From CAYMPH01 sp964392365 (GTDB lineage: Bacteria; Spirochaetota; UBA4802; UBA5550): a stretch of 64,000 nt of DNA. Below the pieces are notes generated by a model that searched no databases, was not told the DNA's origin, and saw nothing but the letters and a program-made list of their open reading frames with translations. Below are positions 1 through 8,632 of the stretch, one piece after another. The number at the start of each line of letters is the position of its first letter. The stretch's first letter is position 1. The position numbers were made by a program, and so were the translations under genes. The stretch is from the NCBI GenBank assembly GCA_964392365.1, contig CAYMPH010000006.1, positions 124,001 to 188,000 of the forward strand, written 5' to 3'.

Positions 1-846
1 AATTTAATTCTAAACAAAGGTCTGATTCTTGATACACCACAGAGTTTTAATTTTAAAATTACCCCATTGAAATCCTGGGAAATAAATATTATGCAGGAAA
101 ATCCTTTTCTTGGAGGAACAATGCCTTCTGTCTGTATTTCTACAGAAACGGTGGATTTTCTTTTCAAGTTTACAAATTTTTCTCTCGGTGCAGGAATAAT
201 GCTTAATCATTATATAGGCAATACAGCGTTTAATACAATTCTTGAATTAACAGATTTTAAAGTAGGAATTGTATTCGGGTACAGAACAGAAACTCATTCA
301 TTTGTCTTTAATATTTACCCGAGATTAATTCCATCGGTTCTATTTTTAAAAACAGGTTATACATATGATACGGACTGGTATCTGCTTAAGTATCAATATG
401 TTGTAAACCCTATATTTAAAATTTATTCAAGCCTTTCAATAAGAGAATATTTCTTTTATGATCATGTTGCGATGGTCTCAAGCTACTGGGGTGTATATGA
501 TCTGACTCTTGGTGCAACAATCAGTATTCTTGATAAAAGCCAGAAACCCGTTGTTGATTTTTCTATAGATTTCACAGAGAGATTGTATATGAGGAATTTA
601 ATGAATACAGATCCGTATTCATTTATCGGAAACGGGCAGGGCTGGTTTGGTATGAATTTTAATAAGTGGATTACAGGAGCTCCTTTTTCTGGGTTCTGGG
701 GCAATAGCCACAATTTATCATTAAGAGTAGATGAATATATCGGGAAATATGTTTTTCTATATGAAAAGTTTTTATTTGAGCTGAGTTCACAGGTAGGTGA
801 TCACAGTGAGTTCAATTTCCAATTTGGCGTTGGTTTTAAATACTGA
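1..846 (+). CDS. C-terminal part of an outer-membrane-like protein (5' truncated by window edge)
   Basis: The reading frame is open from the first base of the window, so the gene starts upstream; an in-frame TTG at 67 has no ribosome binding site and is not a convincing start. About 281 residues are visible. They alternate polar and aromatic/hydrophobic residues and end in an aromatic residue (GVGFKY), as outer-membrane beta-barrel proteins often do. No catalytic motif or named domain was recognised. The stop overlaps the ATG of the following inositol monophosphatase gene (TGATG), so the two are probably co-transcribed and translationally coupled. An outer-membrane or surface location is inferred from composition only. 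Confidence 0.6.
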   Translation, partial: NLILNKGLILDTPQSFNFKITPLKSWEINIMQENPFLGGTMPSVCISTETVDFLFKFTNFSLGAGIMLNHYIGNTAFNTILELTDFKVGIVFGYRTETHSFVFNIYPRLIPSVLFLKTGYTYDTDWYLLKYQYVVNPIFKIYSSLSIREYFFYDHVAMVSSYWGVYDLTLGATISILDKSQKPVVDFSIDFTERLYMRNLMNTDPYSFIGNGQGWFGMNFNKWITGAPFSGFWGNSHNLSLRVDEYIGKYVFLYEKFLFELSSQVGDHSEFNFQFGVGFKY

Positions 847-1628
847 TGTTTGTAAATATCATATCATTTGCTGAAGAAACAGCTTTTGAAGCTGGTAAAA
901 TTATACTCAAAGGTTTCAGGTCAAAATTAACTGTAGTAAATCAAAAATCCCCGACTAACCTTGTAACAAGCATGGATATTGCTTCAGAAAAATTTATTGT
1001 TGAAGCAATAAAAAAGAAATTTCCGGCACATTCAATAATTGCAGAAGAAGGCAACAGTTTTGAAAAAGGAACAGATTTTGTATGGTATATTGATCCTATT
1101 GATGGAACGAATAATTACGCTCACGGTATTTCAAACTTTGCAGTTTCAATAGGAATTTTTTCTGTAGAACATAATTCAATTTGTGCAGGTGTTGTTTACG
1201 ATCCATATCATAATGAAATGTTTAAAGCAATGACCGGAAGCGGAGCCTATTTAAACGGCGAACAGATAGATGTTTCAAATACGAAAAAGCTTGGCCATTC
1301 GATTATAGCAACAGGTTTTCCATATAAAAAGAAAAATCCATCTTCTAATAATTCTATTCAGCTTGCGAATATTCTTCCTCATGTCAGAGATATACGGCGG
1401 CTTGGAGCTGCATCGCTTGATTTGTGCTACGTAGCATGCGGAAGAATTGATGGTTACTGGGAATCGACTCTGCAGCCATGGGATACTGCAGCTGGAAGTA
1501 TCATAGTAGAAGAAGCCGGAGGAAAAGTAACCCGATATACCGGAGAAAAATATTTACCATGGAAAGATGATGTTATTGCATCAAATGGTCAGATTCACAA
1601 AAAAATAATGAGATATATTCAGGCGTAG
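846..1628 (+). CDS. suhB: Inositol-1-monophosphatase family phosphatase
   Basis: A 260-residue protein of usual family length. It carries both metal-binding signatures of the Mg-dependent inositol monophosphatase fold: AEEG near residue 66 followed by DPIDGTNN (residues 83-90), and WDTAAGSIIVEEAGG from residue 212. The family removes phosphate from inositol phosphate, or in relatives from fructose-1,6-bisphosphate, 3'-phosphoadenosine phosphate or histidinol phosphate. The sequence does not decide the substrate, so the symbol is a family label. The start ATG overlaps the stop of the preceding gene. Five bases separate it from the convergent diguanylate cyclase gene, and no terminator is visible between them. 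Confidence 0.85.
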   Translation: MFVNIISFAEETAFEAGKIILKGFRSKLTVVNQKSPTNLVTSMDIASEKFIVEAIKKKFPAHSIIAEEGNSFEKGTDFVWYIDPIDGTNNYAHGISNFAVSIGIFSVEHNSICAGVVYDPYHNEMFKAMTGSGAYLNGEQIDVSNTKKLGHSIIATGFPYKKKNPSSNNSIQLANILPHVRDIRRLGAASLDLCYVACGRIDGYWESTLQPWDTAAGSIIVEEAGGKVTRYTGEKYLPWKDDVIASNGQIHKKIMRYIQA

Positions 1629-1633
1629 AAAAA

Positions 1634-2485
1634 TTATTTATAAATTTTCTGAATTATTTTAGCTTTACCGCTGTTTTTTGCTTCATACATTGCAGCATCA
1701 CCGGCTTTAATTGCAATATCAACTGATTCAGGTACATTATTAAAAGCAACAACTCCAATTGAAAGAGTTACGGGATAATCATTTTTATGCATTTCTGATA
1801 AAAATTTTTCCTGAAGCCTTGTAAGTACAATTAGTGAATCTTTTGAATCAGTATTGGGCATGAGAATCAGAAATTCATCTCCACCAAGCCTGCAGGTAGT
1901 GTCAATTTTTCTTGTTATTGATTTCATGACAATAACGCCTGTTTTTAAAATAGAATCTCCGGCTGAATGACCGAATGTATCGTTTGCTTTTTTAAAATTA
2001 TCCATGTCAATAAAAACAAGAGAGAACGGATGGCCTCCTCTTTTCATTCTGTCTATTTCCTGTCCGAGAATTTCAGTGAAAAATCTTTTATTAACAGCTC
2101 CGGTCATATAATCTGTTCTTGAGAGGGTCATTTCTTTAAGTAGTGATTTGCGGGTCTGGCCTACTATTAAAGCAATAATTAAAAAAACCAGGAAGTTCAG
2201 GAAAAAGTTGAGATAAAGCAGAAAATCTGAAGCACCTATTAAATGTTCTTTGTTTCCAAAATAATTAACAACTCCAATTATTATTGATGCTGCAATTCCA
2301 TCGTATGTGCTTATAAACATTGAAGAAAAAACCAGTATGATTGCATAGAAAATAAAAAAATCAAAATAACTGATTTTGTAATCTAAATAACCGGTAATAG
2401 ATGCAGCAGTTAGCCATAGGATAGTTAAAAAAAAGTGAACTAATTTTGATTTATTCTCTATCAGGAAAACATATTTATCAAACAT
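1634..2485 (-). CDS. Membrane-bound diguanylate cyclase (GGDEF)
   Basis: The first half (about residues 15-110) holds four or more hydrophobic segments, a membrane sensor with no named domain. The second half is a complete GGDEF domain: SRTDYMTGAVN near 122, IDMDNFKKANDTFGHSAGD near 159-177, and an intact GGDEF active site at 201-205. An RKID sequence at 192-195, five residues before GGDEF, matches the RxxD inhibitory site, so product feedback is likely. It should make cyclic di-GMP from two GTP at the inner membrane. Convergent with the phosphatase gene; the manC gene lies 18 bp upstream on the same strand, so both may share a transcript. Confidence 0.9.
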   Translation of the reverse strand: MFDKYVFLIENKSKLVHFFLTILWLTAASITGYLDYKISYFDFFIFYAIILVFSSMFISTYDGIAASIIIGVVNYFGNKEHLIGASDFLLYLNFFLNFLVFLIIALIVGQTRKSLLKEMTLSRTDYMTGAVNKRFFTEILGQEIDRMKRGGHPFSLVFIDMDNFKKANDTFGHSAGDSILKTGVIVMKSITRKIDTTCRLGGDEFLILMPNTDSKDSLIVLTRLQEKFLSEMHKNDYPVTLSIGVVAFNNVPESVDIAIKAGDAAMYEAKNSGKAKIIQKIYK

Positions 2486-2503
2486 TAAAACTCCGCTATT
2501 TAT

Positions 2504-3574
2504 TTACTTGGTTTTCTTTTTAACTATCTCTACAACCTTGCGTACATCCTGAGATGAATCTTTGTTCATAACAAGAATATTATTACCTGATTGAACTACA
2601 ACAACATTTGAAAGGCCAACTATTGCAACTGAGCATTCTTCTGCAAAAGATGAACATTCCCTCGAATTAACAAAGATTGTATTTTCACGAACCGGGCTTC
2701 TATTGTAATTTTCGTCACATGGAAGAATATCATCTGCAGCTTTCCAGCTTCCAAGATCCGCCCAGCCGAAATCGCCGGGAATCACTGCGATGCTTTGTGC
2801 TTTTTCTAAAATTCCGCTATCAATTGAAACAGAATCGATTTCACTGAAAATTTCATTTTTTGTTTTCCAGACAGCTTCAGAATCTTTGGAAATTTCTTCC
2901 GGGCTGAATTTATCAAGCTTTTTAAATGCATTTACAAGCTTCGGCATCTGTTTTGCGAATTCAGCAATTATCACATCAGTTCTCCAGATGAATATTCCGC
3001 TGTTCCAGAAAAAATTTCCTGAAGCTATATATTTTTTTGCTTTATCAATATCCGGTTTCTCTACAAATTTTTCTACTTTAAGAATTTTTGCTGAACCTGA
3101 TTCAGATTGAATATACCCATAGCCGGTTTCTGGATAAGTCGGTTTTATTCCTATTGTGATAAGCTTTCCTTTCCCGGCTTCAATAACTGCAAGATCGAGA
3201 ACTTCTGTGAATGCAGGTTCATTTTTTATATAGTGGTCAGCAGGAAGAGCAATCATAATTGATTCAGGATATATTTTATTAAGATAATAAGCAGAATAAT
3301 ATATTGCAGCAGCTGTATTTTTAGGCTGAGGCTCGCATAGAATTTCACCCTTTAAGCCGCTTTTTTTAATTTCATCCAGAGAAAGTTTATCATAGGCTTT
3401 AGCTGTCACAATCATTATCTCTTCTGGTGAGAGCGATTTAAGGCGGTTTATTGTTTCTTCAAGCAGAGTCCCATTTCCGGAAATATTATGAAACTGCTTT
3501 GGTTTATCATCTGTACTCATAGGCCACAGTCTTGTTCCTGCACCGCCTGCCATTATTACCGGAACTATACGCAT
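2504..3574 (-). CDS. manC: Mannose-1-phosphate guanylyltransferase
   Basis: Makes GDP-mannose from mannose-1-phosphate and GTP for surface polysaccharide or glycolipid. The N-terminus has the nucleotidyltransferase signature GGAGTRLWPMS...KPKQF (residues 10-28), then FVEKPD and a GIFIWR segment typical of the family. At 356 residues it is the short form without the C-terminal isomerase domain. I place the start at the internal ATG (3572-3574), which follows a good ribosome binding site (AGGGTGG). An upstream in-frame extension to 3640 would run through a perfect hairpin and begins with an atypical Lys/Asn-rich stretch. Confidence 0.9.
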   Translation of the reverse strand: MRIVPVIMAGGAGTRLWPMSTDDKPKQFHNISGNGTLLEETINRLKSLSPEEIMIVTAKAYDKLSLDEIKKSGLKGEILCEPQPKNTAAAIYYSAYYLNKIYPESIMIALPADHYIKNEPAFTEVLDLAVIEAGKGKLITIGIKPTYPETGYGYIQSESGSAKILKVEKFVEKPDIDKAKKYIASGNFFWNSGIFIWRTDVIIAEFAKQMPKLVNAFKKLDKFSPEEISKDSEAVWKTKNEIFSEIDSVSIDSGILEKAQSIAVIPGDFGWADLGSWKAADDILPCDENYNRSPVRENTIFVNSRECSSFAEECSVAIVGLSNVVVVQSGNNILVMNKDSSQDVRKVVEIVKKKTK

Positions 3575-3627
3575 ATATCCACCCTGCTGTTTATTGTTTT
3601 TTATATTGATTTGCAGCATACCGGATT

Positions 3628-3679
3628 TTTTTCTCCACATAAATAAATTTTCTTGGAAATTTATTTATGTGGAGAAAAA
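3628..3679. repeat. Perfect 23-bp inverted repeat with 6-nt loop, upstream of manC
   Basis: Arms at 3628-3650 and 3657-3679 are exact reverse complements with loop TCTTGG. Each arm ends in a run of T or A, so RNA from either strand would form a long hairpin followed by U-rich sequence, like a bidirectional terminator. It sits in the divergent gap between manC (left) and the small barrel gene (right), about 55 bp upstream of the manC start. The rest of 3680-3950 is AT-rich and shows nothing else I can support. Confidence 0.85.
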
Positions 3680-3950
3680 GCAGTATTGCTGAAAATTCAT
3701 TTCTAATAAATATAATATAATGGCGGATGTATACTGAAGATGTGTCAAGTAAGATATTTTTTTCTTAAATAAGTATTTTTTTATTAAAATATTTAGGATT
3801 GAAAATGATTTTATTTCTATAAATTATGTAAATTAAGAGTTAATAGATTGAATTTAAAAATTAAATATATTAATGTTTTAAATTTTTTAATTGATTTCTA
3901 ATACACATCGTAACAATAAATATAATTTAAAATTCAGTATCATTAAAACA

Positions 3951-4526
3951 ATGGAAAATATGATTAAAAAAATTATAATATCAGCAGCAATTATTTTTTT
4001 ATTTTCAACCAGTTCATTTGCAGGTGTTTTTTTTACTTTAGGCTATGAATGGCAGTTTATAGATCCAAATACGGGCTATAATCCTAAAATTGATTATATA
4101 TCATATATCAATGGAGATGCAGGATATTTATTTGATTTCGGACTTCAGATCGGATTCAGATATGATCACATGCAGTTCAGAGATTATGCAGTGAATGATC
4201 AGAATGCTTCTGTATTGGCAGTAATTCCTTCTATACTCATTGGGTATGCTGTAAAATTTTTAGACGACAAACTGCTTCTAAGCATAAACGCTATTCCCGG
4301 TTATGCTGTATCGATAAGATATAGATACAATATAACTGATTACAGATCATCTGCATTTGTTATAGCTGGAAATGCAGCATTATATTACAGGGTATTCGGG
4401 AAATTTTATGCAGGTATTGACGTTGGCTATAGATATATTTTTCCTGCAAATTATTCATCTCCAGCTGCATTCAGCCTGGCTCTTGGCGGACCATATGTCG
4501 GATTATCTCTGAAGCATTTATTTTAA
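3951..4526 (+). CDS. Small outer-membrane beta-barrel-like protein
   Basis: About 191 residues with a clear signal peptide (Lys-rich start, hydrophobic core, cleavage near SSFAG). The mature part alternates Tyr/Phe with polar residues and ends in a terminal Phe (KHLF), a pattern of small outer-membrane barrels. I chose ATG 3951 because it begins just before the signal peptide; ATG 3960 is equally possible and a TTG at 3891 would put an unusual charged stretch ahead of the signal. No named family was recognised. A lipase-like gene follows 25 bp later on the same strand. Confidence 0.6.
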   Translation: MENMIKKIIISAAIIFLFSTSSFAGVFFTLGYEWQFIDPNTGYNPKIDYISYINGDAGYLFDFGLQIGFRYDHMQFRDYAVNDQNASVLAVIPSILIGYAVKFLDDKLLLSINAIPGYAVSIRYRYNITDYRSSAFVIAGNAALYYRVFGKFYAGIDVGYRYIFPANYSSPAAFSLALGGPYVGLSLKHLF

Positions 4527-4551
4527 ATTTATATAGATATGAGGTTATAGA

Positions 4552-5493
4552 ATGGAAACATTAAAAAGATTTGTAATTGCTCCTGCTACTCTTTTACTAT
4601 TTTTATTTATTGGTATTTATTTTTCATTTCCCGGCTTTATATTAGAAACATCAACGAAATTCGCAAGATTTTCTGCAGGAATGACAAGATATGAAATTAA
4701 GGCAGAAAAACATAACTGGGTTTATCTTGATGGTGGGAAAGGGGAAACTGTTCTATTGATTCATGGCTTCGGCTTAAGCAAAGATCTATGGGGTAATATG
4801 CTACCTTTAATGAGCAAGTCCTATAGAATAATTGCGCCTGATCTTCCATGCTTTGGTGAAACATTGCCTGTTGATGGAGAACATTACACTGTAACCAATC
4901 AGGCAGAAAGACTTCATAAATTTATTACAGCATTAAAGCTTGAGTCTTTTCATATAGTTGGAGTTTCAATGGGAGGAGCTATTAGTGCAGTTTATGCGAG
5001 CCAGCATCCTGACAAGGTAAAATCTTTAACTTTAATAGGGCCATTCGGAGTTGAATCAAAAACTAAAAGTGATTTCCAGAAAGCTTATCAGAAGGGCGAG
5101 AATCCGCTGGTATTTAAAACAACAGAAGGTTTTGATGAAACAGTAGCATATGGTTCAAATAAACCTGAAAAAGTTCCGGATCATTTAAAATCATACATAA
5201 CCGCAGCTGTAGCAACAAGATATGATTTTAATAAAAAAACTTTTAAAGATGAAATTGATTCTGAGGGATGGGATATGTTGAGGAAATATCTGAAAAAAAT
5301 TGATTCTCCTTCACTTGTAATATTCGGTGACAAGGATAGGATTTTTGATGTTTCCTGCATTGATATTTTTTCTAAAGAAATCAGAAATGTTAAACCAATT
5401 GTTATAAAAGATGCAGGGCACCTGACATATCTTGATAAGCCGATTGAAACAGTTAAATCTGTTAAAGATTTTATAACTGATTATAAAAAATAA
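4552..5493 (+). CDS. Membrane-anchored alpha/beta hydrolase
   Basis: A 313-residue hydrolase with an N-terminal hydrophobic anchor (about residues 8-30). The alpha/beta-hydrolase elements are in order: oxyanion region LLIHGFGLSKDLW near 65, nucleophile elbow GVSMGG near 138, acid in FGDKDRIF near 260 and histidine in DAGHLTYLDKP near 290. This layout matches esterases and lipases of the MhpC/lip3 type. Substrate is unknown; an ester in the membrane or periplasm is likely. A strong terminator follows immediately after the stop. Confidence 0.8.
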   Translation: METLKRFVIAPATLLLFLFIGIYFSFPGFILETSTKFARFSAGMTRYEIKAEKHNWVYLDGGKGETVLLIHGFGLSKDLWGNMLPLMSKSYRIIAPDLPCFGETLPVDGEHYTVTNQAERLHKFITALKLESFHIVGVSMGGAISAVYASQHPDKVKSLTLIGPFGVESKTKSDFQKAYQKGENPLVFKTTEGFDETVAYGSNKPEKVPDHLKSYITAAVATRYDFNKKTFKDEIDSEGWDMLRKYLKKIDSPSLVIFGDKDRIFDVSCIDIFSKEIRNVKPIVIKDAGHLTYLDKPIETVKSVKDFITDYKK

Positions 5494-5502
5494 AAAAGAT
5501 AT

Positions 5503-5541
5503 ATGCCCTCTGCATTATAAAAAAAAGAGGGCATTTTTTTA
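5503..5541. terminator. Rho-independent terminator shared by two convergent genes
   Basis: Stem ATGCCCTC (5503-5510) pairs with GAGGGCAT (5527-5534), followed by a run of T on the plus strand. On the minus strand the stem is also followed by a T-rich stretch. It lies between the plus-strand hydrolase stop (5493) and the minus-strand gene ending at 5542, so it may work in both directions. Confidence 0.85.
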
Positions 5542-5985
5542 TCATTTGCTGATTGCATTGCCAATTCGCGCACGCATTACCTGCATTATCGCAGCAAAGA
5601 GAAGTCCGTATAATGGACAGATTAAAGTGGCAGCGATTCCAAAACAGATTCTTTCAATTGTCTGATAAAATTTTATATTGTTCAGGACTATAATTGACCC
5701 GAGAATAAGGCCTATTACTCCTGAAATATAAAATAACTTTTCCTGGAATTTAAGTATTTTCATTGAAACCGGGAATGAATCTTTTTTCTTTTTTGAAAAA
5801 GGATCTTTCCATGCACAAACCACTTCAGCTGCTTTCCATACTCCGAATGATGATATTATCGGAATGCTTACAGCTACAAGTAGTGCTGAAAATCCGAGTA
5901 AATTGATCGGGTTGAATCCTTCAAGTGCGACTGCAAGTATCACTGCTCCAAAAGCTAGAAATATGAAAATTAGAAATCGTATCAT
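5542..5985 (-). CDS. Small MotA/TolQ/ExbB-like membrane protein
   Basis: A 147-residue protein with about four membrane segments. The start resembles the MotA N-terminus (a glycine/leucine-rich helix followed by LEGFNPINLLGFSALLVA). The end, GVIGLILGSIIVL...GIAATLICPLYGLLFA, resembles the paired transmembrane helices of the MotA/TolQ/ExbB proton channel, with the characteristic YGLL. The cytoplasmic part is very short (KDPFSKKKKDSF). It is too small to be a full stator. The same architecture occurs in the next gene upstream, where it is fused to a DNA-binding domain. Good ribosome binding site (GGAGG). Two operator-like repeats lie 115-167 bp upstream of the start. Family assignment is by eye. 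Confidence 0.5.
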   Translation of the reverse strand: MIRFLIFIFLAFGAVILAVALEGFNPINLLGFSALLVAVSIPIISSFGVWKAAEVVCAWKDPFSKKKKDSFPVSMKILKFQEKLFYISGVIGLILGSIIVLNNIKFYQTIERICFGIAATLICPLYGLLFAAIMQVMRARIGNAISK

Positions 5986-6099
5986 ATAAAACCTCCAATA
6001 TTTTTTCCGGAAGAAGAGGATAGTACATATTTTTTGAATAACTGCATCCAGCTTTTTCCGGTATAAGGCTAATATAGTCCGTGAAAATAAATTTGTAAA

Positions 6100-6152
6100 T
6101 GGGAGTAATTTCCTAGTTTTGCAAAAAAATTTAATATGGGAGTAAACTCCTA
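6100..6152. promoter_or_regulatory. Two near-identical 16-bp operator-like repeats
   Basis: TGGGAGTAATTTCCTA (6100-6115) and TGGGAGTAAACTCCTA (6137-6152) match at 14 of 16 positions and are spaced 37 bp. The core GGAGTAAACTCC of the second copy is palindromic (GGAGT-AA-ACTCC); the first is a weaker version. The second copy overlaps the stop codon of the LuxR-type gene, and both precede the minus-strand gene 5542-5985. A binding site for a dimeric regulator is inferred; the LuxR-type product next door is the obvious candidate. Confidence 0.45.
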
Positions 6153-6845
6153 TGAATTCATTGATTTTTTTTCATCCAGAAGCAGCCCTACAAGGCCGTT
6201 CCTGTTTTTTACCCCTGTTTTTCTGAAAATATTATATACATGATTTTTAACTGTATCGTCAGTTATTTCAAGCATCCGGCTGATTTCTCTGTTTGATGAA
6301 CCAACTGATATCATTTTAATAATTTCTTTTTCTCTCATTGTTATTCCGTAATTATCACATAAATTTTTTAATGCAGTTTGATCCGGGCCTTTTCTTTCTG
6401 AGAAAGCTGTGGTTTTTTTATTGAAAATTACGCTCATTTGTTTCAGAAGTATTGCAATTATAAGTGCAGCAATAACTCCAGTCAAGGCATGATTGCCGAT
6501 GATATTCAGCCTTTCAAAAGAAATTTTATCTGTATTCAGCAGAAGAATAATAAGTCTCACAAGCAGCCCGATAAAAACACCTAAAGAAGATATTTTCTCA
6601 CAGAAATCCAGGATTTTCTGTAAATTCAGGTCTGCCTGCTTTAGAGAGTTTCCGCTTACAGAATTGCGGAATGCTGAAATTAGTTGATTCAGAGGCCATA
6701 TTGCAAGTGCAGCTAATATCGGGAAAATAAGTATAAGAAGAAACGGGGAAAGAGCAGCAAATGACAGTATGTTTCCACCGCCGAGATATATTGACAGAGC
6801 AAGCGCTCCAAGCATCAATTCAAGGATAAGAATAATTCTGCTCAT
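6150..6845 (-). CDS. MotA/ExbB-like membrane domain fused to LuxR-type helix-turn-helix
   Basis: 231 residues. Residues 1-140 are membrane segments arranged like the neighbouring small MotA/ExbB-like protein (LYLGGGN-type start, cytoplasmic loop near 55-85, paired helices 88-138). Residues 167-225 are a LuxR/GerE-type DNA-binding domain: TMREKEIIKMISVGSSNREIS, then ITDDTVKNHVYNIFRKTGV, both standard for the family. The product should be a membrane-tethered transcription regulator. No receiver or ligand-binding domain is present, so the membrane part is the likely sensor. It is followed by its solo paralogue with two operator-like repeats in the gap. Ribosome binding site AAGGAT. Confidence 0.7.
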   Translation of the reverse strand: MSRIILILELMLGALALSIYLGGGNILSFAALSPFLLILIFPILAALAIWPLNQLISAFRNSVSGNSLKQADLNLQKILDFCEKISSLGVFIGLLVRLIILLLNTDKISFERLNIIGNHALTGVIAALIIAILLKQMSVIFNKKTTAFSERKGPDQTALKNLCDNYGITMREKEIIKMISVGSSNREISRMLEITDDTVKNHVYNIFRKTGVKNRNGLVGLLLDEKKSMNS

Positions 6846-6965
6846 TTTATATCCTTTTATTTATTAAAAGTATTTTAAATATAGTAAATTATTAAAAATG
6901 ATAATGCATGTATTTTTATTACATGCTGCTTTTGAACTTTCGTCAAGAAAAGAATTTAAATTATA

Positions 6966-6997
6966 TTGACAAATTCAATAAACCATTATTATATAAT
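6966..6997 (+). promoter_or_regulatory. Sigma-70-type promoter for the LysM lipoprotein gene
   Basis: A perfect -35 TTGACA at 6966-6971 is followed by TATATA (6990-6995, 18-bp spacing) overlapping a perfect TATAAT (6992-6997, 20-bp spacing). The lipoprotein ATG is at 7043, leaving a leader of about 40 nt with an AGAGGC ribosome binding site. Confidence 0.6.
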
Positions 6998-7042
6998 ATA
7001 AACAGTAATTTAAAATCTCTAATTTTTCCCAGAGGCAATTCC

Positions 7043-8617
7043 ATGAAAAAAACTTTATTACTTCTTCTGATATCAATGTCTATTTTTGTATTATCATGCA
7101 AGATTGAAATTCCAATTAAAGAAATGAACTCAGCAAAAAGCGGAATAAAAAGATCATACGAGGTTAAAGCTGATAAATACGATCCGGAAAATTTAAAAAA
7201 AGCAGAAGCTTTTTTACTGTTATCGCACGATTATCTTAAAAAAGAAGATGTAAAAAAAGCAAAAGATGAAGCAATAAATTCAGCAAAGGCTTCTGAAACA
7301 GCTATAAACAATTCTCTGCCAAAACTTGCTGCAGATTCATTAAATGAAGCACAAAAAGCCAAGGATGATCTTCAGAATTTAAATCCGGAAGTTTATGCAG
7401 CAGAAGAATATAAAATGGCTAATGAGACTTTAAAGAAAGCAGCAGATTCCAATACATCTAAACAATTCTGGGAATCATATCTTGATTCAAAAAAAGCTAA
7501 ACCTGTTTTCATTCTAGCGAAAGAATTATGCCTGGCTGCACTGCCTGGTATTAAAGAAAAGCAAAAGATTCTAACTGCAAGGAAAAATGAACTCGAATCC
7601 AGTAAGTGGGCAGATGAAGGGAAAACTGAACTGCTAGAAGCAGATAAATTTCTTGCTTCAGCTGGAGCTGACATATCAGCTGAAAATTTAAAATCTGCTT
7701 CAGCAAATTTAACTGAAGCTGAAAATAAACTAAATACAGCAAAAGTTAAAATTCTTAAAATATCTGCAAGGGAATCAATTGCTGTTATGCGTGAAGAAAT
7801 TAAAGTTCTTACTCAAAACAGAGGTAATGAATTTGCCGAGCAGGAATTAAGCAGTGCAGCAGTTTCTTTAAATGACGCTGATGCTTATTTAACTGCTGAT
7901 GATTCAGAAAACACTTCACAAAAAATACTTGAGGCTGAAAAGATTCTTGCTGCTGCAAGGGCAAAAATAAACAGGGGATCTGCTCTTGAAAGAATTAAAT
8001 CTGTTGAAAATCTGTTTGAAAAAGTTAAATTATCTGATAAAGAAAAAAAATTTACTGCTGATTTTGACGATGCTGAATCAATACTTAATGAATCAAAAAA
8101 ATATTATGATGAAAGCGCGCTTGAGCTGTCAATGTCCAAGGCAGATGAATCTGAAGCTCTTCTGAATTCAATATCAATAGCTCTTGAAAAAGATTCAGGC
8201 TCAATGGTTTCAGGAATAGATTCAGAAAAGATTGCGTCGGATGAAAAAATTTATATAGTTAAGTACAGGAAAAAAAATACGGACTGCTTGTGGAGAATTT
8301 CGCTGATTGTTTATAAAAACGCAAGACTCTGGCCTTTAATATATAAAGCAAACAAACAGCAGATCAAGGACCCTGATTTGATATTTCCCGGCCAGAGATT
8401 TATTATACCTCCATATCCTGAAAAAAGCATAAAGAAGAAGGATGAAAAAATTTCAGAACCGGAAAAAAAAGATCAGGCAAATGAAAACACTGTAAAACCG
8501 GAAGAAAAAAAATCAGAAGCAGCTTCAGATACGCCGGAAAAAAAAGAGAGTTCTGAATCATCTGCTGAAAAAAGTGTTAACCCGGAAGAAAAGAAAGATA
8601 CTGCTCCGGCTCAATAA
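7043..8617 (+). CDS. LysM-domain lipoprotein with helical repeat region
   Basis: 524 residues. The start at 7043 follows AGAGGC and gives a lipoprotein signal ending in the lipobox VLSC; upstream in-frame starts lack this. The middle (about 40-390) is Ala/Glu/Lys-rich, with recurring segments such as LNEAQKA, LTEAENKLNTAK and ILEAEKILAAARAK, predicting long helical hairpins. Near residues 403-455 is a LysM domain: YIVKYRKKNTDCLWRIS, then WPLIYKANKQQIKDPDLIFPGQ, for binding peptidoglycan glycan. The tail is a Lys/Glu/Ser low-complexity linker. It probably ties the outer membrane to the cell wall. The next gene begins 15 bp later. Confidence 0.8.
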   Translation: MKKTLLLLLISMSIFVLSCKIEIPIKEMNSAKSGIKRSYEVKADKYDPENLKKAEAFLLLSHDYLKKEDVKKAKDEAINSAKASETAINNSLPKLAADSLNEAQKAKDDLQNLNPEVYAAEEYKMANETLKKAADSNTSKQFWESYLDSKKAKPVFILAKELCLAALPGIKEKQKILTARKNELESSKWADEGKTELLEADKFLASAGADISAENLKSASANLTEAENKLNTAKVKILKISARESIAVMREEIKVLTQNRGNEFAEQELSSAAVSLNDADAYLTADDSENTSQKILEAEKILAAARAKINRGSALERIKSVENLFEKVKLSDKEKKFTADFDDAESILNESKKYYDESALELSMSKADESEALLNSISIALEKDSGSMVSGIDSEKIASDEKIYIVKYRKKNTDCLWRISLIVYKNARLWPLIYKANKQQIKDPDLIFPGQRFIIPPYPEKSIKKKDEKISEPEKKDQANENTVKPEEKKSEAASDTPEKKESSESSAEKSVNPEEKKDTAPAQ

Positions 8618-8632
8618 AAATTTGCTGTTTAT

